The position numbers were made by a program, and so were the translations under genes. Shown one piece after another: positions 6,116 to 14,013 of a stretch of DNA of 53,964 bases; the stretch's first letter is position 1, and the number at the start of each line of letters is the position of its first letter. The DNA is taken from the NCBI RefSeq assembly GCF_026011795.1, contig NZ_BRVS01000021.1, forward strand, positions 1 to 53,964, in the 5' to 3' direction. The notes under the pieces were generated by a model. That model did no database searches. It saw nothing but the letters and a program-made list of their open reading frames with translations, and was not told the origin of the DNA. This DNA is from Arthrobacter mangrovi (lineage in GTDB: Bacteria > Actinomycetota > Actinomycetes > Actinomycetales > Micrococcaceae).

Positions 6116-8122
6116 GTGCAGGAACATGTCACGGACGCGATGGTCGGCGCCACGGTTGACGGGCGCTACCTGATCCAGTCACGGTTGGCCCGCGGGGGCA
6201 TGTCGACGGTCTACCTGGCGACGGATATGCGGCTCGACCGGGAAGTCGCACTGAAGATCATGTACCCGCATCTGGCCGAGGATCCAAGTTTCCTGGAACG
6301 CTTTGTCCGGGAAGCCAAGTCCGCCGCGCGGCTCTCGCACCCCCACGTCGTCGGCGTCCAGGACCAGGGTTTCGACGGCAATGTCGCCTATCTGGCGATG
6401 GAGTACGTGCCCGGGCACACCCTGCGGGACGTCCTGCGGGAGAAAGGCGCCCTGAAGCCGCGCCTGGCGCTGGCACTGCTGGATCCGGTGGTAGAGGGCC
6501 TGGCCGCCGCCCACAGCGCCGGCCTCGTCCACCGCGACGTCAAGCCGGAGAACGTGCTGATGTCCTCCGACGGCCGGATCAAGATCGGCGATTTCGGCCT
6601 GGCCAAGGCGGCGTCGACCACCTCGAATACGGGCACGCTGATCGGCACCGTGGCCTACCTCTCCCCGGAACTGGTCACCGGCTCCCCCGCCGATGCGCGC
6701 AGCGACGTCTACTCAGTCGGCATCATGCTGTTCGAAATGCTGACCGGAAGGCAGCCGTTCACCGGCGATGTCCCCATCCATGTTGCGTTCCAGCACGTCA
6801 ACTCCTCCGTCCCCGCACCGTCGTCCGTGGTTCCCGGGCTCGCGGCGGACCTGGACGAACTCGTGCTCTGGTGCACCGCCCATGACCCGGAACAGCGGCC
6901 GATCGACGCGAACGCCCTGCTCGGCGAGCTGCGGCATGTGCGCACAACGTTGAGCGACGCGGACCTCGACGGCCACAGCGAACCGGCTCCTCCCGCCGCT
7001 CCCGCCGTCAAGCAGCCCGTACCAGCGCCGAACCCCACGGAAGTGCTCCGCGGGGACCAGAACCGGACGACCGTGATATCGCCGTCGTACCAGCACACCC
7101 GGGCCCTCGCCCGGCCACCCGAGGCGGCCGTCCCCGACCCCGCGCCCGCCGCTCCCACGAAACGGCAGGTACGCGCACAGCAGCGGGACCAGGCCCGCCA
7201 GGCGCGCCGGCCGGAACACTCCCTGCGGCGCAACCCGGGGCGCCGCGGGCTGCTGTGGATCATCGTGCTCGCGCTGCTGGCCATCCTGGCAGCGGGCGCG
7301 GGGTGGTTTTTCGGACTCGGGCCCGGCGCCGCCGTCGATATTCCGGCGGTATCCGGCAAACCGGCCGGCGAGGCGCAGTCGCTACTGGACGGCCAGGGCC
7401 TGAACTACCGGCTTGAGGAGTCTTTCCACGAGGAATTCGAGGAGGGCGTCGCCATTGGCACCGAGCCGCCCGCCGGGGAACAGATCCGGCGTTTCGAAAC
7501 GCTGACGCTCATTGTTTCCAAGGGACCTGAGCTGTTCGACGTTCCGGCCCTCGACGGGCTGACGGTGCAGGAGGCGCAGAGCCGGCTGGAGGGCATGAAC
7601 CTGGCGCTGGGCGGTCGCAACGAGGCGTACGACGAGGAGGTCCCCGCAGGGCAGGTGCTCGCGCAGGATCCGGCCGCCGGGGAACAACTGCGCCGCGGGA
7701 CGCCCGTTGACGTGACGCTATCCAAGGGACCGCGGCCTTTCGACGTCCCGCAGGTCATCGGGCTGGGCCAGGACGAAGCAGTAGCCGTCCTTGAGGAGGC
7801 CGGGCTGGAGGCCGAGATCGCCCCGGAGGCGGTTTTCGACCGGGATGTGGCTGAAGGAGACGTGGCCGCGCAGAGTCCCGCCGAGGGCAGCGTGGTCCGC
7901 GGCGATACCGTGACGCTGACCCTCTCCAAGGGGCCCCGGATGGTCGAGGTGCCGGACTTCGTCGGCGAACAGGTCGACGACGCCCGCCGTGCCCTCGAAG
8001 ACCTGGGGTTCAGGGTCGAGGTCAACAAGATCCTGGGCGGATTCTTCGGCACCGTCCGGGCGCAGGATCCGGCGGGCAAGGAAGTTCCGGAAGGCTCGGT
8101 CATCACGCTGACCGTGGTGTAG
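6116..8122 (+). CDS. pknL: PASTA-domain Ser/Thr protein kinase (PknL/PknB type)
   Basis: This is a transmembrane eukaryotic-type kinase that is expected to sense cell-wall fragments outside and phosphorylate proteins inside. The 668-residue product has a kinase domain (about 15-275) with the Gly loop LARGGMSTVYLA, ALKIM lysine, HRDVKPENVL catalytic loop, DFGLAK and a Thr-rich activation loop TSNTGTLIGTVAYLSPE. A Pro/Arg-rich juxtamembrane region, one membrane helix (about 378-400) and four PASTA repeats follow, with SKGP marking the repeat ends. The GTG at 6116 is the likely start. Synteny with the Rv2175c-like gene and aroG suggests PknL, although as I recall M. tuberculosis PknL lacks PASTA repeats while corynebacterial PknL has them. 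A PknB-type name would also be defensible. Confidence 0.92.
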   Translation: MQEHVTDAMVGATVDGRYLIQSRLARGGMSTVYLATDMRLDREVALKIMYPHLAEDPSFLERFVREAKSAARLSHPHVVGVQDQGFDGNVAYLAMEYVPGHTLRDVLREKGALKPRLALALLDPVVEGLAAAHSAGLVHRDVKPENVLMSSDGRIKIGDFGLAKAASTTSNTGTLIGTVAYLSPELVTGSPADARSDVYSVGIMLFEMLTGRQPFTGDVPIHVAFQHVNSSVPAPSSVVPGLAADLDELVLWCTAHDPEQRPIDANALLGELRHVRTTLSDADLDGHSEPAPPAAPAVKQPVPAPNPTEVLRGDQNRTTVISPSYQHTRALARPPEAAVPDPAPAAPTKRQVRAQQRDQARQARRPEHSLRRNPGRRGLLWIIVLALLAILAAGAGWFFGLGPGAAVDIPAVSGKPAGEAQSLLDGQGLNYRLEESFHEEFEEGVAIGTEPPAGEQIRRFETLTLIVSKGPELFDVPALDGLTVQEAQSRLEGMNLALGGRNEAYDEEVPAGQVLAQDPAAGEQLRRGTPVDVTLSKGPRPFDVPQVIGLGQDEAVAVLEEAGLEAEIAPEAVFDRDVAEGDVAAQSPAEGSVVRGDTVTLTLSKGPRMVEVPDFVGEQVDDARRALEDLGFRVEVNKILGGFFGTVRAQDPAGKEVPEGSVITLTVV

Positions 8123-8151
8123 CCGAGCCTCCCGGGGAGCCTTCGGAGCGC

Positions 8152-9534
8152 TTAGCGCTTGCCGAGCGCGCCGGCGACCAGGAAGGCCATTTCCAGCGAC
8201 TGCATGTGGTTCAGGCGCGGATCGCAGACGGACTCGTAGCGCTCCAGGAAGGCGTGCTGGTCGATCGGATCGGCCCCGCCGAGGCATTCGGCGACGTCGT
8301 CGCCCGTCATCTCGACGTGCAGGCCGCCCGGGAAGGTTCCCAGGGCATGGTGCACCTCGAAGAATCCGCGCACCTCGTCGATCACGTCGTCGAAATTGCG
8401 GGTCTTGTAGCCGTTCGGCGAGGTCACCGTATTGCCGTGCATCGGGTCGGTCACCCACAGCACCTTGGCGCCGCTCGCCGTGACCTTCTCGACCAGGGCC
8501 GGGAGCTTCTCGCGGATGTTGCCCGCACCCATCCGAGTGATGAAGGTCAGGCGGCCGGGCTCACGCTGCGGATCCAGCTTGTCGATGAGCCGCAGGGCAT
8601 CGTCCGCGGTGCTCGTGGGTCCGAGCTTGACGCCGATGGGATTGCGGATGCGGGAGAGGAAGTCCACGTGCGCGCCGTCGAGCTGCCTGGTCCTCTCGCC
8701 GATCCAGAGGAAGTGGCCCGATGTGCCGTAGGGAAGGCCGGTGCGTGAATCGATGCGGGTGAGGGCGCGCTCGTAGTCGAGCACCAGCGCCTCGTGGCTG
8801 GCGAAGAATTCCACCCGCTTGAGGGCATCGAAGTCCGCCCCGCAAGCGTCCATGAACTTGACCGCGCGGTCGATCTCGCGGGCGAGCGATTCGTAGCGGG
8901 AGTGGGCCGGGTTTGCCGTAAAGCCCTTGTTCCAGTGATGCACCAGCCGCAGGTCCGCGAAGCCGCCCTGGGTGAAGGCGCGGATCAGGTTCAGGGTCGA
9001 TGCGGAGGTGTGGTACGCCTGCACCATCCGATTGGCATTGTGCGCGCGGGACTCGGGGGTGAACTCGTAGCCGTTCACCATGTCCCCTCGGTAGGCCGGC
9101 AGGGTCACGCCCTCGCGGGTCTCATCATTGGAAGAACGGGGCTTGGCGAACTGCCCGGCCATGCGGCCCATCTTGATGACCGGCAGGGATGCACCGTAGG
9201 TCAGGACGACGGCCATCTGCAGGATGGTGCGGACGCGGGCACTGATCTTGTCCGCCGTGGCGCCTTCGAAGGTCTCAGCGCAGTCGCCGCCCTGCAGCAG
9301 GAATGCTTTGCCTTCGGCGGCGTCTGCCAGGCGCTGGCGCAGGAGGTCGACCTCACCGGCGAAGACCAGCGGCGGCAGGCTCGACAACTCCGCGACCGCG
9401 GCACGGTGGACCTCGCTATCGGCCCACGTCGGCTGCTGGACAACGGGCAAATCGCGCCACGCGTCAAGGCCGGGGTATTCCGCGGCTCCGGGCTGCGGGC
9501 TGGCAATCGGGTGGGCTACAGGCAGTTCAGTCAC
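8152..9534 (-). CDS. aroG: Class II DAHP synthase (3-deoxy-7-phosphoheptulonate synthase)
   Basis: This enzyme condenses phosphoenolpyruvate and erythrose 4-phosphate in the first step of the shikimate pathway. The 460-residue protein has the plant/actinobacterial class II motifs: LQGGDCAETF, KMGRMAGQFAKPRSS, HHWNKGF and VTDPMHGNT, with metal and substrate residues intact and the family's normal length. Translation probably starts at the GTG at 9534 (VTELPVAHP); no strong ribosome site is visible. It converges with the kinase gene, leaving only about 30 bases between them, with a small AGCGCT inverted repeat. In mycobacteria the orthologue (Rv2178c) sits in the same position and is allosterically inhibited by aromatic amino acids. 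Prephenate dehydrogenase, later in the same pathway, is encoded at 27272-28390. Confidence 0.96.
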   Translation of the reverse strand: MTELPVAHPIASPQPGAAEYPGLDAWRDLPVVQQPTWADSEVHRAAVAELSSLPPLVFAGEVDLLRQRLADAAEGKAFLLQGGDCAETFEGATADKISARVRTILQMAVVLTYGASLPVIKMGRMAGQFAKPRSSNDETREGVTLPAYRGDMVNGYEFTPESRAHNANRMVQAYHTSASTLNLIRAFTQGGFADLRLVHHWNKGFTANPAHSRYESLAREIDRAVKFMDACGADFDALKRVEFFASHEALVLDYERALTRIDSRTGLPYGTSGHFLWIGERTRQLDGAHVDFLSRIRNPIGVKLGPTSTADDALRLIDKLDPQREPGRLTFITRMGAGNIREKLPALVEKVTASGAKVLWVTDPMHGNTVTSPNGYKTRNFDDVIDEVRGFFEVHHALGTFPGGLHVEMTGDDVAECLGGADPIDQHAFLERYESVCDPRLNHMQSLEMAFLVAGALGKR

Positions 9535-9638
9535 GTATCCATGCTAGTCCGGTTCCGGCGCCGGTTCGGCGGCCCGGCGTAACGCTGAACACGGAAGCTG
9601 TCACATACCCACAGTCGCACAGGCCAACGGTGCTCCGG

Positions 9639-10604
9639 CTAGGCGGCAGGTCCGGCGGATGACGGGCCGCCGTCCGCTGGAGCTTCGCGGCCCGGAGCGT
9701 CTTCCGGTGCCGCTCCAGGACGCGGCCCGCCGGGAAGTTCCCCGCCCGGCGCCTCGGCCGGAGCTGCGGCAGGCGGGAGGCCCGAGGGCCCGGCGGCACC
9801 GCCAGCCGGCTTGCCCACGATGGTAACCGTCCCCGGCGCCTTGGCACCCGGCGTCCCGGCCGCCCCGGTTTCGGGCAGTCCGACGGCGGCGGCTGCCCGC
9901 GCGTCCGCCCCGCCCTTGCCGGACTTCCGGGCCGCCAGCCGCGCTTTGACGGTGCTGGCGTAGGTGTCCACGTATTCCTGGCCGGACAGGCGCATGATTT
10001 CGTACATGATCTCGTCCGTGACGGACCGCTGGATGAAGCGGTCGTTCTCGAGGTCCTTGTACCGGCTGAAATCGAGCGGCTTGCCGATGATCGTGCCGAC
10101 CCGGCGGATGTTGGGAATCCGCCGCCCGATGGGCTGGACCTTGTCCGTGCCGATCATGGCTACCGGAACCACGGGCACGCCGGTCGAGAGGACCAGCTTG
10201 GCCACACCGGTCTTGCCGCGGTACAGCCGGCCATCCGGGCTGCGCGTGCCTTCGGGGTAGATCCCCAGCAGCCCGCCCTCGTTCAGCACGTCCACCCCGC
10301 CGGACAGCGAGGAGGCAGAGGCGGCGCCGCCGGAACGGTCCATCGGCAGCTGATTGGTCATGCGGAAGAAGGCTGCCGTCAAACGTCCCTTGAGGCCCTT
10401 GCCCGTGAAGTATTCGGACTTGGCCAGGAACACCACGGGCCGGGGAACTGCAACCGGGAGGAAGATCGAATCCGAGAAGGAAAGGTGGTTGCTGGCCAGG
10501 ATTGCGGGCCCGTCAGGCAGATTGTCGAGTCCTTTGATCCAGGGGCGGAAAAGCAGCCGCACCACCGGTCCGACGAAGATGGTCTTCATCACCCAATAGA
10601 ACAC
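9639..10604 (-). CDS. plsC: 1-acyl-sn-glycerol-3-phosphate acyltransferase (PlsC family)
   Basis: This membrane-associated acyltransferase is expected to transfer an acyl chain to lysophosphatidic acid in phospholipid synthesis. The 321-residue protein has the catalytic NHLSFSD motif (H40, D45), the downstream IYPEGTRS substrate motif, and a hydrophobic N-terminus. The last ~100 residues are a Pro/Ala/Gly-rich extension unlike the core and probably disordered. The GTG at 10604 is supported by GAAGGG five bases upstream. It lies next to aroG in the same orientation as Rv2182c does in mycobacteria. Acyl donor and exact acceptor cannot be read from sequence. Confidence 0.9.
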   Translation of the reverse strand: MFYWVMKTIFVGPVVRLLFRPWIKGLDNLPDGPAILASNHLSFSDSIFLPVAVPRPVVFLAKSEYFTGKGLKGRLTAAFFRMTNQLPMDRSGGAASASSLSGGVDVLNEGGLLGIYPEGTRSPDGRLYRGKTGVAKLVLSTGVPVVPVAMIGTDKVQPIGRRIPNIRRVGTIIGKPLDFSRYKDLENDRFIQRSVTDEIMYEIMRLSGQEYVDTYASTVKARLAARKSGKGGADARAAAAVGLPETGAAGTPGAKAPGTVTIVGKPAGGAAGPSGLPPAAAPAEAPGGELPGGPRPGAAPEDAPGREAPADGGPSSAGPAA

Positions 10605-10766
10605 GTGAGCCCTTCCCGTTGAACGCCCGCGCCGGCCAGGCGTGGTCGGTCACCTCATCTACCTTGAGTGACTTTACTCTAGAGAGCGTGCCCGGCAGGC
10701 ACACCGGCTGCCCGCGGCGAGCTCCCCGGCATGGGAAGAACGCGCTGCGGGTGTCACGATAGAGTC

Positions 10767-11543
10767 ATGACCATGATGGAGCCAGTCGGTCCGTTCTCCA
10801 GCTGCGGCCACGGTCCGAATGCACGTATTGGCATCGTCCTCAGCCACGGCTTCACCGGATCGCCGAGAAGCCTGCAGGACTGGGCCGAGCATCTGTGCGC
10901 GCAGGGATATGCGGTACGCCTGCCGCTGCTTCCCGGCCATGGCACGACCTGGCAGGAGCTGGCCCGCACGCCGTGGCGGCAGTGGTATGACGCCGTCGAA
11001 CGGGCCTATGACGAACTCGCCCGCGAACGCACCACGGTCTTCGCCGCCGGGCTGTCCATGGGCGGCGCCCTCGCCCTCCGGCTGGCCGCTTGCCGCCCGG
11101 TCGCCGGTGTCATAGCCGTCAATCCCGGCCTGACGTTCGCCAACCCGGCCGCCCGTTTCGCCGGCGTGCTGCGCTACATCGTTAGGTCGACCCCCTCCAT
11201 CGCGAACGACATCAGCAAGCCGGGCATGGACGAACAGGCCTACGCCCGGACCCCGACGGCCGCCGTCCACCAGTTGGGACTGCTCTTCGCGGACACGGCC
11301 GGCGTGCTGCCCCGCGTGACCGCGCCCGCGCTCGTCTTCCGCTCCGCCGTCGACCACGTGGTGCCGCAGTCCAGCACGGACTTGCTGCGCCGCCGGATCG
11401 GCTCGGCCGAGGTGGAGGTCGTGGAACTGGGCAACAGCTACCACGTGGCCACCATGGACCACGACGCCGAGTTCATCTTCGAGCGCGCGGACACCTTCAT
11501 CACGTCCGTGGCCGGCAGGAAGCAGGCACATGTCCGAGCGTGA
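10767..11543 (+). CDS. Alpha/beta hydrolase (monoacylglycerol-lipase/carboxylesterase type)
   Basis: This 258-residue hydrolase has the full catalytic triad: nucleophile S97 in GLSMGG, D196 in FRSAVDHVVP and H226 in SYHVATMDHDAE. The HGFTGSP near the N-terminus is the oxyanion-hole region. The pattern matches Est30-type carboxylesterases and bacterial monoacylglycerol lipases. The ATG at 10767 is the likeliest start, though ATG 10773 is possible; no clear Shine-Dalgarno sequence is present. It is divergent from plsC and overlaps the next gene by 14 bases, so the two should be cotranslated. Location next to plsC and an acyl-CoA synthetase suggests a lipid substrate, which is inference. Confidence 0.85.
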   Translation: MTMMEPVGPFSSCGHGPNARIGIVLSHGFTGSPRSLQDWAEHLCAQGYAVRLPLLPGHGTTWQELARTPWRQWYDAVERAYDELARERTTVFAAGLSMGGALALRLAACRPVAGVIAVNPGLTFANPAARFAGVLRYIVRSTPSIANDISKPGMDEQAYARTPTAAVHQLGLLFADTAGVLPRVTAPALVFRSAVDHVVPQSSTDLLRRRIGSAEVEVVELGNSYHVATMDHDAEFIFERADTFITSVAGRKQAHVRA

Positions 11544-11979
11544 ACCCTCCCAGGATGATGCCGTCTGGCAGGACCTCGTCGCCCGGCTCGAGTCAGCCGA
11601 GTCCGCCCCGGACCCGCAGTCCCCTTCCGCGGACCCGCAGCCGCCAACTGCCGGGGAAACGCCGTCGTCGCCCGGGGCAACGCAGCCCGGCACCGGTACC
11701 CCCGCGGGGCCACGCGACTTCAGCGTGCCGGCGGACGACGACGAGGGGTTCGTTCCGCCGGAACCGGCGCCGTTAGGCACGGGCGATCCGCTGGTGGTGC
11801 TTGCCTGGTGCGGCGCCGCCGGAGCTCCGCTCGCGCTGCTGCTGATGGCGATGTTCTGGCGCAGCGCCCCCTTTGCCGTCATCGCCGGCCTGGTCGTCCT
11901 GTTCATCGCCGGGGCCAGCTACCTGGTGTCCCGGCTTCCGGGCGACCGCGACCATGGTGACGACGGAGCCAGGGTCTGA
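11530..11979 (+). CDS. Small two-helix membrane protein, unknown function
   Basis: I do not recognise a characterised family. The 149-residue protein has an acidic, Pro/Ser/Gln-rich, probably disordered N-terminal half (1-80), then two hydrophobic segments (about 88-107 and 112-132) and a short charged tail GDRDHGDDGARV. It overlaps the esterase gene by 14 bases, so it is very likely translated together with it. The disordered part should be cytoplasmic by the positive-inside rule only weakly, as flanking charges are mixed. The gene has the same base composition as its neighbours. Confidence 0.75.
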   Translation: MSEREPSQDDAVWQDLVARLESAESAPDPQSPSADPQPPTAGETPSSPGATQPGTGTPAGPRDFSVPADDDEGFVPPEPAPLGTGDPLVVLAWCGAAGAPLALLLMAMFWRSAPFAVIAGLVVLFIAGASYLVSRLPGDRDHGDDGARV

Positions 11980-12059
11980 CGACGCCCTGCCCGGGGGTTT
12001 CCATCCACGCCCTCCGCGCGCGCGTCGGCCAGCCCGGCCAGCCGTTATCGTTTCGTAGG

Positions 12060-12080
12060 TTACCAGCGGGTATGCCGCTG
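12060..12080. promoter_or_regulatory. Overlapping palindromes before the fadD15-like gene
   Basis: TTACC AGC GGGTA (12060-12072) and CAGCGG GTATG CCGCTG (12064-12069 with 12075-12080) overlap about 70-85 bases upstream of the acyl-CoA synthetase start. A TetR-type operator is one possibility. TTTAGGTTATAGG just downstream could supply a -10 element. The regulator is unknown. Confidence 0.35.
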
Positions 12081-12145
12081 TGATTTAGGTTATAGGCTTA
12101 GGTGGAACTCAGTGGGGGTAAGTGCCCGATACCGAAGGAGCCGTC

Positions 12146-13954
12146 GTGCGCGAATACAGCGTTCCTGCCATGGTCAATGTGCCCAGGCAGTCCAACATCA
12201 CCGACCTCGTCGTCAAGCAGGCGGCGAAGGCCTCGGATCCGACGCTGTTCTCGCGCCCTGACGGGTCCGGCGGCTGGCAGGACATCCGCGCCAGCGAATT
12301 CCTCGCCGATGTGACGGCCCTGGCCAAGGGTATGATCGCGGCCGGCGCCGCTCCGGGAGACCGTATCGGCATCATGGCCAGGACCCGCTATGAGTGGTCC
12401 CTCGTGGACTTTGCCATCTGGTTTGCGGGTTGCGTCTCGGTGCCGATCTACGAGACGTCCTCGCCGAGCCAGGTTGCCTGGATCCTCGGCGATTCCGGAG
12501 CCATCGGCGTCTTCGTGGAAACCGACCGCCACGAGGACATCGTGCGGCAGGCAGCCAGGAACGAAGGGCTCGAGCACGTCGCGCATGTATGGCAGCTCGA
12601 CGGCCTCGACGCCCTCCGCGAGGCGGGCGCCGGCATCGAGGACAGCCTCGTCCAGGAACGGCGCCAGGCCGCCTCCCTCGAAGACCTCGCCACCATCATC
12701 TATACCTCCGGCACCACCGGCCGGCCGAAGGGCTGCGAACTGACCCACGGGAACTTCGCCGAACTGGCGGAGAATGCGGCGGCGGCCCTCCCGGACGTCG
12801 CCCATGAGGGCGCCCGGACCATCATGTTCCTGCCGCTTGCCCATGTCTTCGCGAGGTTCATCGAGGTGCTCTGCGTGGCCTGCGGGGCGACCGTGGCGCA
12901 TACCCCTGACGTCAAGAACCTGCTGCCCGACCTGCAGAGCTACAAACCGACCTTCATCCTGGCGGTCCCGCGGGTTTTCGAAAAGGTCTACAACAGCTCC
13001 ATGCTCAAGGCCGAGGACGCCGGCCGGGGCAGGATCTTCCACGCCGCGGCGGAGACGGCAGTCGCGTGGTCCCGTGCCGACGCCGCGGGCAAGGTGCCGC
13101 TGCTGCTGCAGCTGAAGCACAAGCTCTTCGACAAGCTCGTCTTCCACAAGATCCGGGAGGCAATGGGCGGCCGGGTCGAGCACGCGGTCTCCGGCGGCGG
13201 ACCCTTGGGCGAACGGCTGGGCCATTTCTTCCACGGCGTCGGCCTGCTGGTGCTGGAAGGCTACGGGCTCACCGAGACCACCGCCCCGGTATCGGTCAAC
13301 ACCCCGCAGCTCATCAAGATCGGCACCGTGGGGGCACCGCTGCCCGGCAACGCGGTGCGCATTGCCGACGACGGCGAAGTCCTCGCCAAGGGCGTGTGCG
13401 TCATGCGCGGCTACTACAACCGGCCGGACCTTACGGCGGAGGCTTTCGACGACGGATGGTTCCGTACCGGGGACATCGGGGAGCTCGACGACGACGGCTT
13501 CCTAAAGATCACCGGCCGCAAGAAGGAGATCATCGTCACGGCGGGCGGCAAGAACGTCATCCCGGCGCTGCTGGAAGACCAGATCCGCGCCGATGCCCTG
13601 GTGTCCCAGTGCGTGGTGCTTGGCGATCAGCGCCCCTTCATTTCCGCGCTGGTCACGCTGGATGAGGAGGCCCTGCCGGGCTGGCTTGAAAGGCACGGGC
13701 TTCCCGCCGGCACCAGCGCCGCGGAGGCAGCGGGGCACGAGAAGGTGCGCGAGGCGGTCCGGGCCCTGATCGACGAGGCCAACCGGAGCGTCTCGCAGGC
13801 CGAGGCGATCAAAGAGTTCCGCGTCATCGCCGAGGACTTCACCGAGGCCTCCGGCCACCTGACTCCGTCCATGAAGATCAAGCGCGCCCAGGTCATGAAG
13901 GACTATGCGGAGATCGTCGAGGACATTTACGCGCCCGCGGCTTCCCGCCGCTAG
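12146..13954 (+). CDS. fadD15: Long-chain fatty-acid-CoA ligase (FadD15-like)
   Basis: This AMP-forming enzyme activates long-chain fatty acids to acyl-CoA through an acyl-adenylate. The 602-residue protein shows the P-loop-like IIYTSGTTGRPKG, the GYGLTETTAP motif, GWFRTGDIGELDDDG and the hinge KITGRKKEIIVTAGGKN. The GTG at 12146 is chosen because AAGGAG ends five bases upstream and the resulting start MREYSVPA resembles the mycobacterial FadD15 start as I remember it; a GTG at 12122 would add eight residues. It is monocistronic, with a hairpin terminator after it at 13969. The chain-length preference is not readable. Confidence 0.93.
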   Translation: MREYSVPAMVNVPRQSNITDLVVKQAAKASDPTLFSRPDGSGGWQDIRASEFLADVTALAKGMIAAGAAPGDRIGIMARTRYEWSLVDFAIWFAGCVSVPIYETSSPSQVAWILGDSGAIGVFVETDRHEDIVRQAARNEGLEHVAHVWQLDGLDALREAGAGIEDSLVQERRQAASLEDLATIIYTSGTTGRPKGCELTHGNFAELAENAAAALPDVAHEGARTIMFLPLAHVFARFIEVLCVACGATVAHTPDVKNLLPDLQSYKPTFILAVPRVFEKVYNSSMLKAEDAGRGRIFHAAAETAVAWSRADAAGKVPLLLQLKHKLFDKLVFHKIREAMGGRVEHAVSGGGPLGERLGHFFHGVGLLVLEGYGLTETTAPVSVNTPQLIKIGTVGAPLPGNAVRIADDGEVLAKGVCVMRGYYNRPDLTAEAFDDGWFRTGDIGELDDDGFLKITGRKKEIIVTAGGKNVIPALLEDQIRADALVSQCVVLGDQRPFISALVTLDEEALPGWLERHGLPAGTSAAEAAGHEKVREAVRALIDEANRSVSQAEAIKEFRVIAEDFTEASGHLTPSMKIKRAQVMKDYAEIVEDIYAPAASRR

Positions 13955-13968
13955 CGGACCAGCAGGCC

Positions 13969-14002
13969 GCGGGCGGGACCGGCTGTGTCCGGTCCCTCCC
14001 GC
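13969..14002. terminator. Bidirectional terminator between fadD15 and mtr
   Basis: A 14-bp stem with one mismatch (GCGGGcGGGACCGG against CCGGTCCCtCCCGC) and a 6-base CTGTGT loop lies between the convergent stop codons at 13954 and 14014. Confidence 0.8.
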
Positions 14003-14013
14003 ACCCGGTCCGG

